Assembly (NCBI RefSeq): GCF_000165735.1
Contig: NZ_GL538208.1
Coordinates: 358,682 to 422,681 of the forward strand
Source of the DNA: Megasphaera micronuciformis F0359
GTDB lineage: Bacteria > Bacillota > Negativicutes > Veillonellales > Megasphaeraceae
Direction: 5' to 3'
Length of the DNA: 64,000 bases
Each line of letters begins with the position of its first letter. Within the stretch, counting starts at the first letter, position 1. This document shows, piece by piece, positions 26,407 through 35,776 of the stretch. The notes beneath the pieces were generated by a model that was not told the origin of the DNA, made no database searches, and was given only the letters and a program-made list of their open reading frames with translations. Position numbers and translations under genes: made by a program.

Positions 26407-28296
26407 TTGTCGGAAAAACGACGAGTATCGGCCTGTCTTTGCTGTGCGGTTCTGTCTTTGGGAAGTATCGTATACGGTGCTGCCGGAGATGATGATAAGG
26501 ATACGACGATTCGCGTAACTACGCGACCGATTATTGTAACGGCCTATCGAAACACGGGAGCTTACGGCGGAGCGGAATTGCCGGAAGCACAAAAAACGGT
26601 TGTGACGGAAAAACAAATCAGTGCCAACAATTATAAGACGGTTGAAGATGTGTTACGGCAAGTGAACGGGGTCACGTTAAACAGTATGGTTCCCGGGGCC
26701 ACTTCTTTCGTGAGGATTAACGGTGACGACAGAGTCAATATTCTCGTAGATGGACAGAGTCTGGCCAATGCACAAGGTTCGTCGTACGGTCGGGGGATGG
26801 TTGACTTGTCGACCTTGCCGGGGGTCGATAATATCAGTGCCGTTGAAGTTGTCAAAGGAGCCGGGTCGGTCCGTTACGGTGCCGGCTCCGTAGGCGGGAC
26901 GATTAATATTATTACAAAAAAAGGTAAGAAAAATCGGACGGTTTTCGATACGGCTTTCGGCTCATGGGGAAAGGAATATTACAGTCTTCTACAGGAAGGA
27001 TCAAAGGGAGATACGAGTTGGTTCATGTCGGGAAGCCTTGATAAAAAGGATTATTATAAGTTTCCCGAAAGTGCTCGATCGGATAAAGCGGCAGGTGATA
27101 ATCGGGCCAAGTCTTTGACCTTCCGTATGGATAGAAAGCTGAACAAGTCGCAATCTATGACCTTGGATATTTCGCATAAAGATTCACGAGGGCATGCGGT
27201 CAGCTTTGATTCTCCGTACGGCATCGCTCACCGAAAATTTTCGGTCAAGCAGTATAAACCCCTGGAAAGGCTTAGCAATAATGTGAGCTTTACGTGGAAC
27301 TTCAGAGAAAATACGAGTACGCCCGGACATATTCGGTATTTTAACGACTATTCGAAAACGTGGTGGACCAACCGTTTCCATACAAGAACGCAGGGGATTC
27401 AGGCTGAACGCTCGTGGATGACGAAGTATCATTTCTTTACCTTAGGGACGGAATGGACCTTGGATTCGGGTTCCAATGACGGAGCTAATTATAAGAATAA
27501 AAAGAAGTCGAACAGGGCCGTATACGGCGAAGATATGATCGTTTATAAAAAATGGTCGTTTACACCGGGCTTGCGGTTGGACAAAAACAGTCATTTCGGT
27601 TTTCACAAGACGCCGCGACTGGCTGTAGAATATCGTGCCGGCGACAATTTAAATATATACGGTTCGTGGAGCCGGGTTTATACGGCCCCTCGTTTGAATG
27701 ATATGTATTATAACGGGGCTCGGTCACGCGGCAATCCGGATCTGAAGCCTGAAAGCGGATATTCTCAGACTGTGGGATTGGATTGGGCGATGACTAAAAA
27801 TACGTTGTTGCGCTTCAGTCTTTTTCACAGTTATTTGAATGATGCCATTCGTTGGGATCGTAGCATCACTCCTTATGAAGTTCGCAATCTCAATAAGGAA
27901 GATAAACGAGGAATCGATTTGTCGTTACAGCATAAAATAGGTGCGGCTTGGGATTGGGAGTTGGCATATACGTATACGAAGATTAAAATCGATGAAGGTC
28001 GCGGTATGCGAAGAGATCCGTCCAATAGTCAACCCAACGGGTATCGAGCTTCATTGCAATATCATGAGGGTAAATGGAAGGTAAATTTGCAACTGTCAGC
28101 CGGAACGGGCCGAGAAGATCGGTATTATGTCAAGAAAACGTATGCAACGTGGGATCTCAATGCCAGCTACAGTGCCAATAAGCGACTTACCCTGTACGGC
28201 GTCGTTCATAATTTGACCGATGACGGTTATGATTTATATCACGGTTATCCGGACAGCGGTCGCAGCTATTTATTCGGTATGAAGTATTCGTTTTAA
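26407..28296 (+). CDS. btuB: TonB-dependent outer membrane receptor, BtuB-like
   Basis: A 629-residue outer membrane protein with a signal peptide (to about VYGA, residue 25), a TonB-box-like RPIIVTAYR segment, a plug domain with VVKGAGSVRYGAGSVGGTINI and a 22-strand type barrel ending in the typical terminal Phe (KYSF). TTG at 26407 has GGAGGA at 26396-26400. Control by the B12 riboswitch and the transporter genes that follow point to uptake of cobalamin or a corrinoid. A siderophore or haem receptor would be the alternative without this context. Confidence 0.88.
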   Translation: MSEKRRVSACLCCAVLSLGSIVYGAAGDDDKDTTIRVTTRPIIVTAYRNTGAYGGAELPEAQKTVVTEKQISANNYKTVEDVLRQVNGVTLNSMVPGATSFVRINGDDRVNILVDGQSLANAQGSSYGRGMVDLSTLPGVDNISAVEVVKGAGSVRYGAGSVGGTINIITKKGKKNRTVFDTAFGSWGKEYYSLLQEGSKGDTSWFMSGSLDKKDYYKFPESARSDKAAGDNRAKSLTFRMDRKLNKSQSMTLDISHKDSRGHAVSFDSPYGIAHRKFSVKQYKPLERLSNNVSFTWNFRENTSTPGHIRYFNDYSKTWWTNRFHTRTQGIQAERSWMTKYHFFTLGTEWTLDSGSNDGANYKNKKKSNRAVYGEDMIVYKKWSFTPGLRLDKNSHFGFHKTPRLAVEYRAGDNLNIYGSWSRVYTAPRLNDMYYNGARSRGNPDLKPESGYSQTVGLDWAMTKNTLLRFSLFHSYLNDAIRWDRSITPYEVRNLNKEDKRGIDLSLQHKIGAAWDWELAYTYTKIKIDEGRGMRRDPSNSQPNGYRASLQYHEGKWKVNLQLSAGTGREDRYYVKKTYATWDLNASYSANKRLTLYGVVHNLTDDGYDLYHGYPDSGRSYLFGMKYSF

Positions 28297-28305
28297 GGAG
28301 TTTTT

Positions 28306-29256
28306 ATGGTAAAGAAACTTTTGTGTTTGTGTATGGCCGTCTTCGCACTTGTTGCTTGCGGGTGCGGTTCGGATAAAAGTGATACGTCACAAAACGCCGG
28401 TCAGGCTTATGCCGTTATTACGGATGATACGGGAAAAACGGTAACTCTTGATAAGAAGCCGCAGCGAGTCGTAGTGTTGTCATCATCTCTTATGAATTTT
28501 GCCGCCGATGTAGGCGGTGAACTGGCAGGTAGACCGACGATTAAGTCGGACGACGCAAAGGTTCCCGATAGCTATCAGTCCGTCCCGGAAGTAGGGCCTG
28601 TTTTTAATGTCAGTGCCGAGGCGGTTATTGCCTTAAAGCCGGACCTGATTATTGCCAGCAAGTCGCAACACGAGGCGTTGGTTCCCTTGTTTGAACAAAA
28701 CGGAATCAAGGTTGTGGTTCTCACCTCTAAAACGTATGATGATGTAAAGCGGAATATGACTATATTCGGGCAGATTTTTGATAAAAAGGAAATAGCTGAA
28801 CAACATATTGCGGATATGGATAAAAAAATTGAGGATATTCGTCATAAATTCCCGGGAAATCATAAGAAGATCGCTATTATTCACGCTACGCCCAGTCAAG
28901 TATCCGTAGAAATGAAGAACTCCATTGCCGGAAGCTGTGCCGACATTCTGGGGCTTGATAATGTAGCGGCTGACGGACAAGTTACATCAAGTGATGCCCA
29001 GGTGCCGTACTCTATGGAAAAACTGGCTCAGGACAATCCGGATATCATCTTCATTACGACTATGGGAAAGAAAGAAAAAGTGGAGAAGAAGATGAAGACC
29101 GAATTTCAAAACAGTCCGGCATGGTCCGTTTTGGAAGCCGTTAAAAACGGTCGTGTCTATGTACTTCCTGAAAATCTCTTCTTATTAAATCCGGGTCTAA
29201 ATTATCCGGAAAGCGTGGAATATATGGGTCGGGCCGTATACGGAGAATTACATTGA
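28306..29256 (+). CDS. btuF: Corrinoid ABC transporter substrate-binding lipoprotein
   Basis: A 316-residue periplasmic binding protein with lipobox LVAC (lipidated Cys18). It is a helical-backbone (BtuF/FecB-like) protein: DDTGKTVTLDKKPQRVVVLSS starts the first lobe and ALKPDLIIAS the typical ligand segment. It would bind corrinoid in the periplasm and hand it to the permease. It begins 10 bp after the receptor gene, and its stop overlaps the permease start. Confidence 0.85.
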   Translation: MVKKLLCLCMAVFALVACGCGSDKSDTSQNAGQAYAVITDDTGKTVTLDKKPQRVVVLSSSLMNFAADVGGELAGRPTIKSDDAKVPDSYQSVPEVGPVFNVSAEAVIALKPDLIIASKSQHEALVPLFEQNGIKVVVLTSKTYDDVKRNMTIFGQIFDKKEIAEQHIADMDKKIEDIRHKFPGNHKKIAIIHATPSQVSVEMKNSIAGSCADILGLDNVAADGQVTSSDAQVPYSMEKLAQDNPDIIFITTMGKKEKVEKKMKTEFQNSPAWSVLEAVKNGRVYVLPENLFLLNPGLNYPESVEYMGRAVYGELH

Positions 29257-30242
29257 TGGGTGCTGAAAAAGGTATAAAACGATTGTCTCTTTTACTCTTT
29301 ATGGCCGCTTTTCTTGCCTTTTTTGCCGTTTTATCCGTGTCTCAGGGAGCGGCGCAGATTGATTTGCAGGCCGTCATTCAGGCTCTTTACGGAGACGGAC
29401 AATCGACGACGGATCAGATTATTCGCAATATTCGGTTACCTCGTACCGTTACGGGCATGTTTGTAGGCATTAATCTGGCCCTGTCGGGAGCCGTTTTGCA
29501 GGCTGTTATGAAGAATCCCCTGGCGGATCCGCATATTATCGGTGTTTCGTCCGGGGCCGGGCTGGCGGGAATTGCAGTTATGCTGGTTTTTCCGGCCTAT
29601 ACCTCGTTCATTGTACCGGCCGCTTTTTGCGGTGCCATGGCGGCCGCCGGACTGGTGTATGTCTTGGCATGGAAAAACGGGATTCGTCCCGTACGACTGA
29701 TCCTCGCCGGCGTAGCCGTATCAGCTCTGTTAGGGGCCTGCATTTCCGGCCTTTTGATTTTTTACAGTGACCGGGTACACGGGGCCTTGATGTGGATGGT
29801 CGGCGGGCTATCGGCGAAGAGTTGGGTTGATGTATCCCTCATTTGGCCCTATTCGCTGGCCGGCTTTTTGACGGCCGTAGGAGGAGCCTATTATTTGAAT
29901 ATTCTTCAATTGGGTGACGATACGGCTAAAGGGTTAGGGCTTAATACGGAGTTGACACGTGTCGTTTTTACGGCCATAGCCGCTGTTTTGGCTGCCAGTG
30001 CCGTGAGTGTAGCCGGCTTATTGGGGTTTGTAGGTCTTATTGTGCCTCACGTGGCACGTCTTATTATCGGTACGGATTATAGGTATATTATGCCCGCTTC
30101 AGCTTTATTGGGAGCTATGTTGGTCACCCTAAGCGATACCTTGGCACGGTTGCTGTTAGCACCTATGGAGCTTCCTGTAGGGGTCATCATGGCATTTTGG
30201 GGAGCTCCGTTTTTTCTCTTCCTGTTAAGGAGGGATGTATAA
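29256..30242 (+). CDS. btuC: ABC transporter permease, BtuC/FecCD family
   Basis: About 328 residues with around ten membrane segments. Family motifs are RLPRTVTGMFVGINLALSGAVLQ, NPLADPHIIGVSSGAGLA and GLLGFVGLIVPHVARLI, the last contacting the ATPase. The ATG at 29256 overlaps the upstream stop (TGATG). It forms the inner membrane channel with the ATPase that follows. Confidence 0.9.
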   Translation: MGAEKGIKRLSLLLFMAAFLAFFAVLSVSQGAAQIDLQAVIQALYGDGQSTTDQIIRNIRLPRTVTGMFVGINLALSGAVLQAVMKNPLADPHIIGVSSGAGLAGIAVMLVFPAYTSFIVPAAFCGAMAAAGLVYVLAWKNGIRPVRLILAGVAVSALLGACISGLLIFYSDRVHGALMWMVGGLSAKSWVDVSLIWPYSLAGFLTAVGGAYYLNILQLGDDTAKGLGLNTELTRVVFTAIAAVLAASAVSVAGLLGFVGLIVPHVARLIIGTDYRYIMPASALLGAMLVTLSDTLARLLLAPMELPVGVIMAFWGAPFFLFLLRRDV

Positions 30243-31027
30243 TGGCCGATTCCATTCTTACGGTTAGCGATTTATCGTGTGAAGCCGGCGGTAAGACAGT
30301 GCTGCACGGGTTGAATCTACATATTGAAAGACATGCCGTTACTGCCGTTATCGGGCCGAACGGATGCGGTAAAAGTACCCTTTTGGGTTGCATGTGTCGT
30401 CTGCGACAACCGTCAGCCGGGGAGATTACCTTAAGCGGGCGAAGTATTCGGACGTACAAGCGTAAGGAATTAGCTCGTAAGATGGCTATTTTGACACAAC
30501 AGGACGAGTTTCCCCATCGTATTACGGTTCAGGAACTGGTAGAAGCGGGACGGTTTGCTCATAAAAGTTTTCTACGCAGTGATGACCGTAACGGTAAGGC
30601 TGCTGTAAAGAATGCGATGGAGATTACACGGACGAGTGAATTCTCGCAGCGACAGGTACATACCTTATCGGGAGGCGAAAGACAGCGAGTACGTATGGCT
30701 ATGGCCTTGGCGCAAGAGCCGCAACTGTTGCTCTTAGATGAACCGGGGACCTATTTGGATATACGCCACCAGTTGGAAATTATGGATTTACTGGTGAAGT
30801 TAAAGAAAGAGCGACAAATGACCATCGTCATTGTTTTGCATGATATCAATCAGGCAGCCCTTTATGCCGACTATACGGTAGCGATGAAAGACGGCCGCAT
30901 ACAAGCGTACGGGAAGACTGACGAAGTAATTACGCGTCAGTTGGTGGAACAGGTGTTTGACCTGAACGTGAACGAGTTCGTTTCGTCCAATGGCGAGACG
31001 GTGCTCATGCCGTCAGGAAATAAATAA
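30242..31027 (+). CDS. btuD: ABC transporter ATPase, BtuD/FepC-like
   Basis: About 261 residues with Walker A GPNGCGKST, signature LSGGERQRV, Walker B LLLLDEP and an IVLHDINQAA switch-histidine region. The ATG at 30242 overlaps the permease stop and has AAGGAGGG at 30227-30234. It powers import by the preceding permease. Confidence 0.9.
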   Translation: MADSILTVSDLSCEAGGKTVLHGLNLHIERHAVTAVIGPNGCGKSTLLGCMCRLRQPSAGEITLSGRSIRTYKRKELARKMAILTQQDEFPHRITVQELVEAGRFAHKSFLRSDDRNGKAAVKNAMEITRTSEFSQRQVHTLSGGERQRVRMAMALAQEPQLLLLDEPGTYLDIRHQLEIMDLLVKLKKERQMTIVIVLHDINQAALYADYTVAMKDGRIQAYGKTDEVITRQLVEQVFDLNVNEFVSSNGETVLMPSGNK

Positions 31028-31046
31028 ATTTTATGAGGTGGTAGCA

Positions 31047-32048
31047 ATGAAAAAAAGTATGTTGAAACGACTCTGTGCAGTATCTTTGGCGAGTCTTGCT
31101 TTAGGAACTTTTACGGGCCTTCCCGCACAGGCCGGATATACGTTGAATCCGGAAGTAAAGGATGCGACGCCCGCTTTGAAGCAGGCTGCCGAAATCGGTG
31201 TGAGAAAGCATGAAACACCGGAATTGGCTAAAGAAAAAAACAAGGATGCTATTCTCGTGCTCAGCTTCGGCACGACGTACAAAGACAGTCGTGTCAAGAC
31301 GATTGAAAAGACGGTTTCCGATATTCAGGCTGCCCATCCCGATGTAAAGACGGTCTTGGCGTTTACATCTCATATTATTGTGGATCGTATTGCCGAAAAA
31401 GAAGGAAAGATGATTCCCACTCCCGAAAAAGCATTGGATCAACTCAAAAAAGAAGGCTATACGCGTGTAGCCATTACGTCTCTCGATGTTATTCCCGGTA
31501 TGGAATATGCATATGATACGGCTATTTACGACTTGTATAAAAATGATTTCAAGAAGATGACTGTAGGCACGCCTATTATGTACTGGATGGGTCAGGAAGA
31601 TCAGCGTGACGACGTGGCTGAATTCGTCGAGGCTTTGAAAACGCAGTTGCCGAAGACAGATAATCATACGGCGGTTCTCGTCATGGCCCACGGTACTCCC
31701 CACCCGGCTAATGCATACTATTCCGTTGTACAAAATCGTATCGATTCGGCAGGACTTAAAAATGTGTACATTTATTCTGTAGAAGGTTGGCCCCATTTGG
31801 ATACGGTTATTCCGCAATTGAAGGCCAAGGGAATTAAAGAAGTTACCATTATGCCTATGATGATGGTTGCCGGCGACCATGCCAACAACGATATGGCAGG
31901 AGCTGAACCTGATTCACATAAGAGTATTTTGGAAAAAGAAGGCTTTAAGGTACAGACGTATATTCACGGCTTAGGAGAAAATCAGGCGGTTCGAAAGATG
32001 TTCGTAGAACGGGCTAATGAAGCTTGGGATGCACTGGAAAAAGAATAA
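31047..32048 (+). CDS. cbiK: Exported sirohydrochlorin cobaltochelatase CbiK
   Basis: About 333 residues. A clear signal peptide (KKSMLKRLCAVSLASLALG, cleavage after PAQA near residue 29) precedes a class II chelatase. The metal and catalytic residues are visible: His in VMAHGTPHP, Glu in YSVEGWPH and His in VAGDHANND. CbiK inserts cobalt into sirohydrochlorin at the start of anaerobic B12 synthesis. A periplasmic CbiK is known from Desulfovibrio. It is placed between the uptake genes and the cbi biosynthesis genes. No cytoplasmic copy lies in this window, so either this protein works on the outside or the signal is not cleaved. Confidence 0.9.
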   Translation: MKKSMLKRLCAVSLASLALGTFTGLPAQAGYTLNPEVKDATPALKQAAEIGVRKHETPELAKEKNKDAILVLSFGTTYKDSRVKTIEKTVSDIQAAHPDVKTVLAFTSHIIVDRIAEKEGKMIPTPEKALDQLKKEGYTRVAITSLDVIPGMEYAYDTAIYDLYKNDFKKMTVGTPIMYWMGQEDQRDDVAEFVEALKTQLPKTDNHTAVLVMAHGTPHPANAYYSVVQNRIDSAGLKNVYIYSVEGWPHLDTVIPQLKAKGIKEVTIMPMMMVAGDHANNDMAGAEPDSHKSILEKEGFKVQTYIHGLGENQAVRKMFVERANEAWDALEKE

Positions 32049-32105
32049 TTGAACGTGGTACAATAATTCGGTAATGTATCTCATTTAGAAGGAGAGGCCG
32101 AGGTT

Positions 32106-33245
32106 ATGGACCGGGAATACTATGCTGTAAAAGACGGCAAAAAATTGCGTTGCGGTTACACTACGGGTACGTGTGCGACGGCAGCGGCGAGTGCGGCGGC
32201 TATGATGCTGTTTTCACACCGAAATGTGGATACGGTACGTGTTGAAACGCCTAAGGGCGTTACGTTGGACTTGGAAACAGAGGATGCCGTTTTTTTTGAA
32301 AACACAGCGACTTGCGCCGTTCGAAAGGATGCGGGAGATGATCCGGATATAACCGACGGCCTCCTTATTTTTGCCACCGTGACCTATGCGTACGGAGACG
32401 ATATTATTCTTAAGGGCGGTAAGGGTGTCGGCACGGTGACTAAAGAGGGAATGTCGTCACCTGTCGGCGAGGCCGCTATCAATCCGACGCCGCGGCGTAT
32501 GATTACGGAAGCGGTGCGCAAGGTGATGGACGATTTTAAGTATAAGGGCGGACTGGAAGTCACTATATCCATTCCCGGAGGCGAAGAACTGGCACGTAAG
32601 ACCTTTAATCCCAGACTGGGTATTGTAGGGGGATTATCGGTCCTGGGAACATCGGGTATCGTCGATCCTATGAGCGAGCAGGCTTTAATCGATACGATTC
32701 ACGTAGAAATGAATTCTCGTCGAGCCGCGGGAGATGAGCACTTACTGGCCTTTTTCGGTAATTACGGCGTCGATTTTGCCGCTTCGGAATGGCAAATGAA
32801 TACGCAAGACAGAGTTACATGCAGTAATTATGTCGGTGAAATGCTCGATTATGCGGCGTACTTGCAGTTTAAGGACGTACTTTTAATCGGTCATGTCGGT
32901 AAGATGCTAAAACTGGCCCAGGGAATTATGAATACCCATTCCCGATACGGTGACGGCAGAACTACGTTCCTGGCTATGGAAGCCATGTTTGCCGGTGCTT
33001 GTGTAGAGACGGGTAAGGCCGTTTATGAAAGTCTGACGACGGATATGGCTCTTGACATACTGGAAGAGGCGGGCGTTTTGGAGCCGGTCTTGCAAAAGGC
33101 GACGGAGAAGGTTGCTTATTATATGCAGGCACGCGTACACGGAGCTTTGAAAACGGAAGCCGTCTTATTTTCCAATAAGCGCGGAATTATGGGGATGACG
33201 CAAGGCGCAACTGAACTAATCCGGTTTCACGGAGGAGGAAAATAA
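32106..33245 (+). CDS. cbiD: Cobalt-precorrin-5B C1-methyltransferase CbiD
   Basis: A 379-residue protein with the family start RCGYTTGTCATAAASAA and the GGLSVLGTSGIV segment. It methylates C1 of the corrin ring during anaerobic cobalamin synthesis. The ATG at 32106 follows a GAAGGAGAGG site. Its stop overlaps the cbiL start. Confidence 0.95.
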   Translation: MDREYYAVKDGKKLRCGYTTGTCATAAASAAAMMLFSHRNVDTVRVETPKGVTLDLETEDAVFFENTATCAVRKDAGDDPDITDGLLIFATVTYAYGDDIILKGGKGVGTVTKEGMSSPVGEAAINPTPRRMITEAVRKVMDDFKYKGGLEVTISIPGGEELARKTFNPRLGIVGGLSVLGTSGIVDPMSEQALIDTIHVEMNSRRAAGDEHLLAFFGNYGVDFAASEWQMNTQDRVTCSNYVGEMLDYAAYLQFKDVLLIGHVGKMLKLAQGIMNTHSRYGDGRTTFLAMEAMFAGACVETGKAVYESLTTDMALDILEEAGVLEPVLQKATEKVAYYMQARVHGALKTEAVLFSNKRGIMGMTQGATELIRFHGGGK

Positions 33246-33958
33246 TGAAAGGAAGATTGTATTGCATCGGCTTGGGGCCGGGAGATCCCGAACTGGTTAC
33301 TGTGAAAGCTTTGCGGCTCATGAAAGAATGTTCCGTATGGTTTATTCCTCAAAGCGGGCCGGATAAGGAGACAGCCGGTCGGATTTTGCAAGCTGCCGCG
33401 GATTATGCGGATGAAGACTTGCAGGCATCCAAGACGATTGTTAAATTGGCCTTTCCCATGACTCGAAGTGAAGAAATTTTAGAAGAGGCTCATAGAAAGA
33501 ATGCGGAAATTATAGAGGCGTATTTGGATAAGGGAGAAGATGCGGCTCTATTTACACTCGGTTGTCCTACTGTATATGCATCATGTTCTTATGTGGAAAG
33601 ACGAGTCGCCCTCGCCGGGTATGATACACAAATCGTTCCGGGTGTCACCAGTTTTTGCGCGGCGGCAGCGGCCTTGGGGACGAGTTTATGTGAGAAAGAT
33701 GAACCTCTTCTGGTGGTGCCTGCGAATCGCAATGATTTGGCAGACCTTCTCGATGTGCCGGGAAATACGATTATCATGAAGCCGTCATCAGCCAATGACA
33801 AAATAAGACCTCTTTTAGAAAAAAAGGGGCTAATTTCAATGGCATCTATGGTACAACAATGCGGTACGAAGGAAGAGAAAATCTTCTCTTCACTTGAAGG
33901 AACCGTTCCTCATAGTTATTTTTCAGTTATTCTCGTTAAGAAAGAAGAATTGATATGA
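33245..33958 (+). CDS. cbiL: Cobalt-factor II C20-methyltransferase CbiL
   Basis: A 237-residue SAM-dependent tetrapyrrole methyltransferase with GLGPGDPELVTVKAL at the start, LGCPTVYASCSYV in the middle and the PGVTSFCAAAAALG loop. Its long N-terminal spacing and GPDKETAG segment fit CbiL/CobI rather than the other methylases here. Overlaps cbiF by four bases. Confidence 0.92.
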   Translation: MKGRLYCIGLGPGDPELVTVKALRLMKECSVWFIPQSGPDKETAGRILQAAADYADEDLQASKTIVKLAFPMTRSEEILEEAHRKNAEIIEAYLDKGEDAALFTLGCPTVYASCSYVERRVALAGYDTQIVPGVTSFCAAAAALGTSLCEKDEPLLVVPANRNDLADLLDVPGNTIIMKPSSANDKIRPLLEKKGLISMASMVQQCGTKEEKIFSSLEGTVPHSYFSVILVKKEELI

Positions 33959-34713
33959 TACATTTTGTCGGAGCCGGCCCGGGAGCCCCCGATTTAATTA
34001 CTGTAAGGGGTAAAAAACTTTTAGAGGAAGCGGATCTTATTATTTATGCCGGGTCCTTGGTCAATAAAGAACTTTTAACGAATGCTAAAGAAAGCTGCAT
34101 TGTCAAAGACAGTGCTTCCATGACCTTGGAAGAAGTATTAAAAGCCATGGAGGAATCAGAGGCAAAAGGGTTTGTGACGGTTCGCCTGCATACGGGAGAT
34201 CCGTGCTTGTACGGCGCCATAAGAGAACAGATGGATGCCTTAGATAAAAAGGGGATTGACTATGATTACACGCCGGGGGTCAGCTCTTTTTCTGCAGCCG
34301 CTGCAGCGTTACGGGCTGAGTACACCTTGCCGGGTATTAGCCAATCGGTAATCATTACGAGAACAGCCGGACGGACGCCCGTACCCGATAAACAGACCAT
34401 TGTCGATTATGCACAGCACGGAACGACGATGGTTGTCTTTCTCAGCACGGGGCTTGTTGAAAAATTGGCAATTCAATTGGTTGAAGGCGGCTATACGGCG
34501 CAAACGCCGGCGGCTGTCGTATATAAGGCCTCGTGGCCCGAAGAAAGAGTATATCGTTGTACTGTAGGAACCTTGGCGGAAACGGTTCATGCACATCATT
34601 TAAAGAATACGGCACTTATTCTGGTGGGACCTTTCTTGTCATCGGCCTATGAACGGAGTAAATTATACGATCCCGAATTTACTCACGGATTCAGAAAGGG
34701 CAATAAGGAATAA
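33955..34713 (+). CDS. cbiF: Cobalt-precorrin-4 C11-methyltransferase CbiF
   Basis: A 252-residue methyltransferase with HFVGAGPGAPDLITVRG, then IYAGSLVN and RLHTGDPCLYGAIREQMD, which are hallmarks of CbiF/CobM. It uses SAM to methylate C11. It begins at an ATG that overlaps the cbiL stop. Confidence 0.95.
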   Translation: MIHFVGAGPGAPDLITVRGKKLLEEADLIIYAGSLVNKELLTNAKESCIVKDSASMTLEEVLKAMEESEAKGFVTVRLHTGDPCLYGAIREQMDALDKKGIDYDYTPGVSSFSAAAAALRAEYTLPGISQSVIITRTAGRTPVPDKQTIVDYAQHGTTMVVFLSTGLVEKLAIQLVEGGYTAQTPAAVVYKASWPEERVYRCTVGTLAETVHAHHLKNTALILVGPFLSSAYERSKLYDPEFTHGFRKGNKE

Positions 34714-34723
34714 AGGGCATCTC

Positions 34724-35767
34724 ATGAAGGCATATATATTTTTCTTTACAAAGCATGGCGGTGAGACGGCTCTGAAAATCAATGAGGCACTTTTGCAAGA
34801 AGGCGTGGAATCACGTGTTTTTACGACGGTTCGTCAGGTTGAAAAGAATAAGCTTTTTGAAACTTCACCTCACGGCTTTTCGGTTCTTGCAGCCGAGGCT
34901 TTTTCTCAGAAAAACGTGTTGATTGTAGTCGGTGCGGCCGGTATTGCCGTGCGTCTCGTGGCTCCGTTAGTCAAACGAAAGGATTCGGACTCACCGGTTC
35001 TCGTGGCGGATGAAAAAGGAACTTTTGTCATTCCTCTTTTGTCGGGACACATTGGCGGTGCCAACGAGATTGCCCGTATGTTGGCTCGTCACTTGGGGGC
35101 CGTGCCGGTTATAACGACGGCAACAGACGTTAACGGCTTATTCGCTGTTGACGAATGGGCGGCACGCAAGGGGTTCTTTTTATCGTCTTTAAAGGCAGCT
35201 AAAGATTTTGCCGCTTCTTTGCTCGCAAGAGGAAGCGCCGGTGTTGTCAGTGACTTTCCTTTAACGGGCAGTTTGCCGCCGGGACTTACAGAAGGAATAC
35301 ATGAGGAAGCGGGCATGGCCGTTACTGTAAGAACGGATACGCATCCGTTTGCGAAGACCGTATGTGTTTATCCGCCGTTTTTACATGTCGGCGTCGGCTG
35401 TCGACGCGGTAAAAGCGTTGAAGATCTCGAAGGGTACATACGTGAGGTGCTGGAAATGTCGAAATTATCTCCACTAAGTGTAGCGGATGTTAATACCGTC
35501 GATGTTAAGGCTGATGAAAAGGGATTGATTGAATGTGCCGAACGGTTCGGCGTGCCTTTGCGCACCTATTCGCCCGGAGAATTAATGAAGGTACCGGGAA
35601 TTTTTACGACTTCCGATTTCGTTCGTTCCCAAGTCGGGACGGATAATGTGTGTGAACGAGCAGCTGCGGCCGCAGCGAAAGAAAGCGTACCCCTTGTTCG
35701 TAAGCAACATCGTGACGGAATGACTGTAGCCGTGTTTGTAGAAAAGAAAGAGATTTCATGGAAATAG
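34724..35767 (+). CDS. cbiG: Cobalt-precorrin-5A hydrolase CbiG
   Basis: About 347 residues with VGAAGIAVRLVAPLVKRK and LLSGHIGGANEIARMLA in the N-terminal domain and HVGVGCRRGKSVEDLEGYI in the C-terminal one. It opens the delta-lactone and releases acetaldehyde (C2 unit), the ring-contraction step of the anaerobic route. The ATG at 34724 is taken because the frame upstream overlaps cbiF. Confidence 0.93.
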   Translation: MKAYIFFFTKHGGETALKINEALLQEGVESRVFTTVRQVEKNKLFETSPHGFSVLAAEAFSQKNVLIVVGAAGIAVRLVAPLVKRKDSDSPVLVADEKGTFVIPLLSGHIGGANEIARMLARHLGAVPVITTATDVNGLFAVDEWAARKGFFLSSLKAAKDFAASLLARGSAGVVSDFPLTGSLPPGLTEGIHEEAGMAVTVRTDTHPFAKTVCVYPPFLHVGVGCRRGKSVEDLEGYIREVLEMSKLSPLSVADVNTVDVKADEKGLIECAERFGVPLRTYSPGELMKVPGIFTTSDFVRSQVGTDNVCERAAAAAAKESVPLVRKQHRDGMTVAVFVEKKEISWK

Positions 35768-35776
35768 GAGACAGTG

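Noticed and set aside
34649-34723. N-terminal extension of cbiG
   Set aside because: It overlaps cbiF by 65 bases and is not part of the family; the ATG at 34724 fits the known N-terminus.
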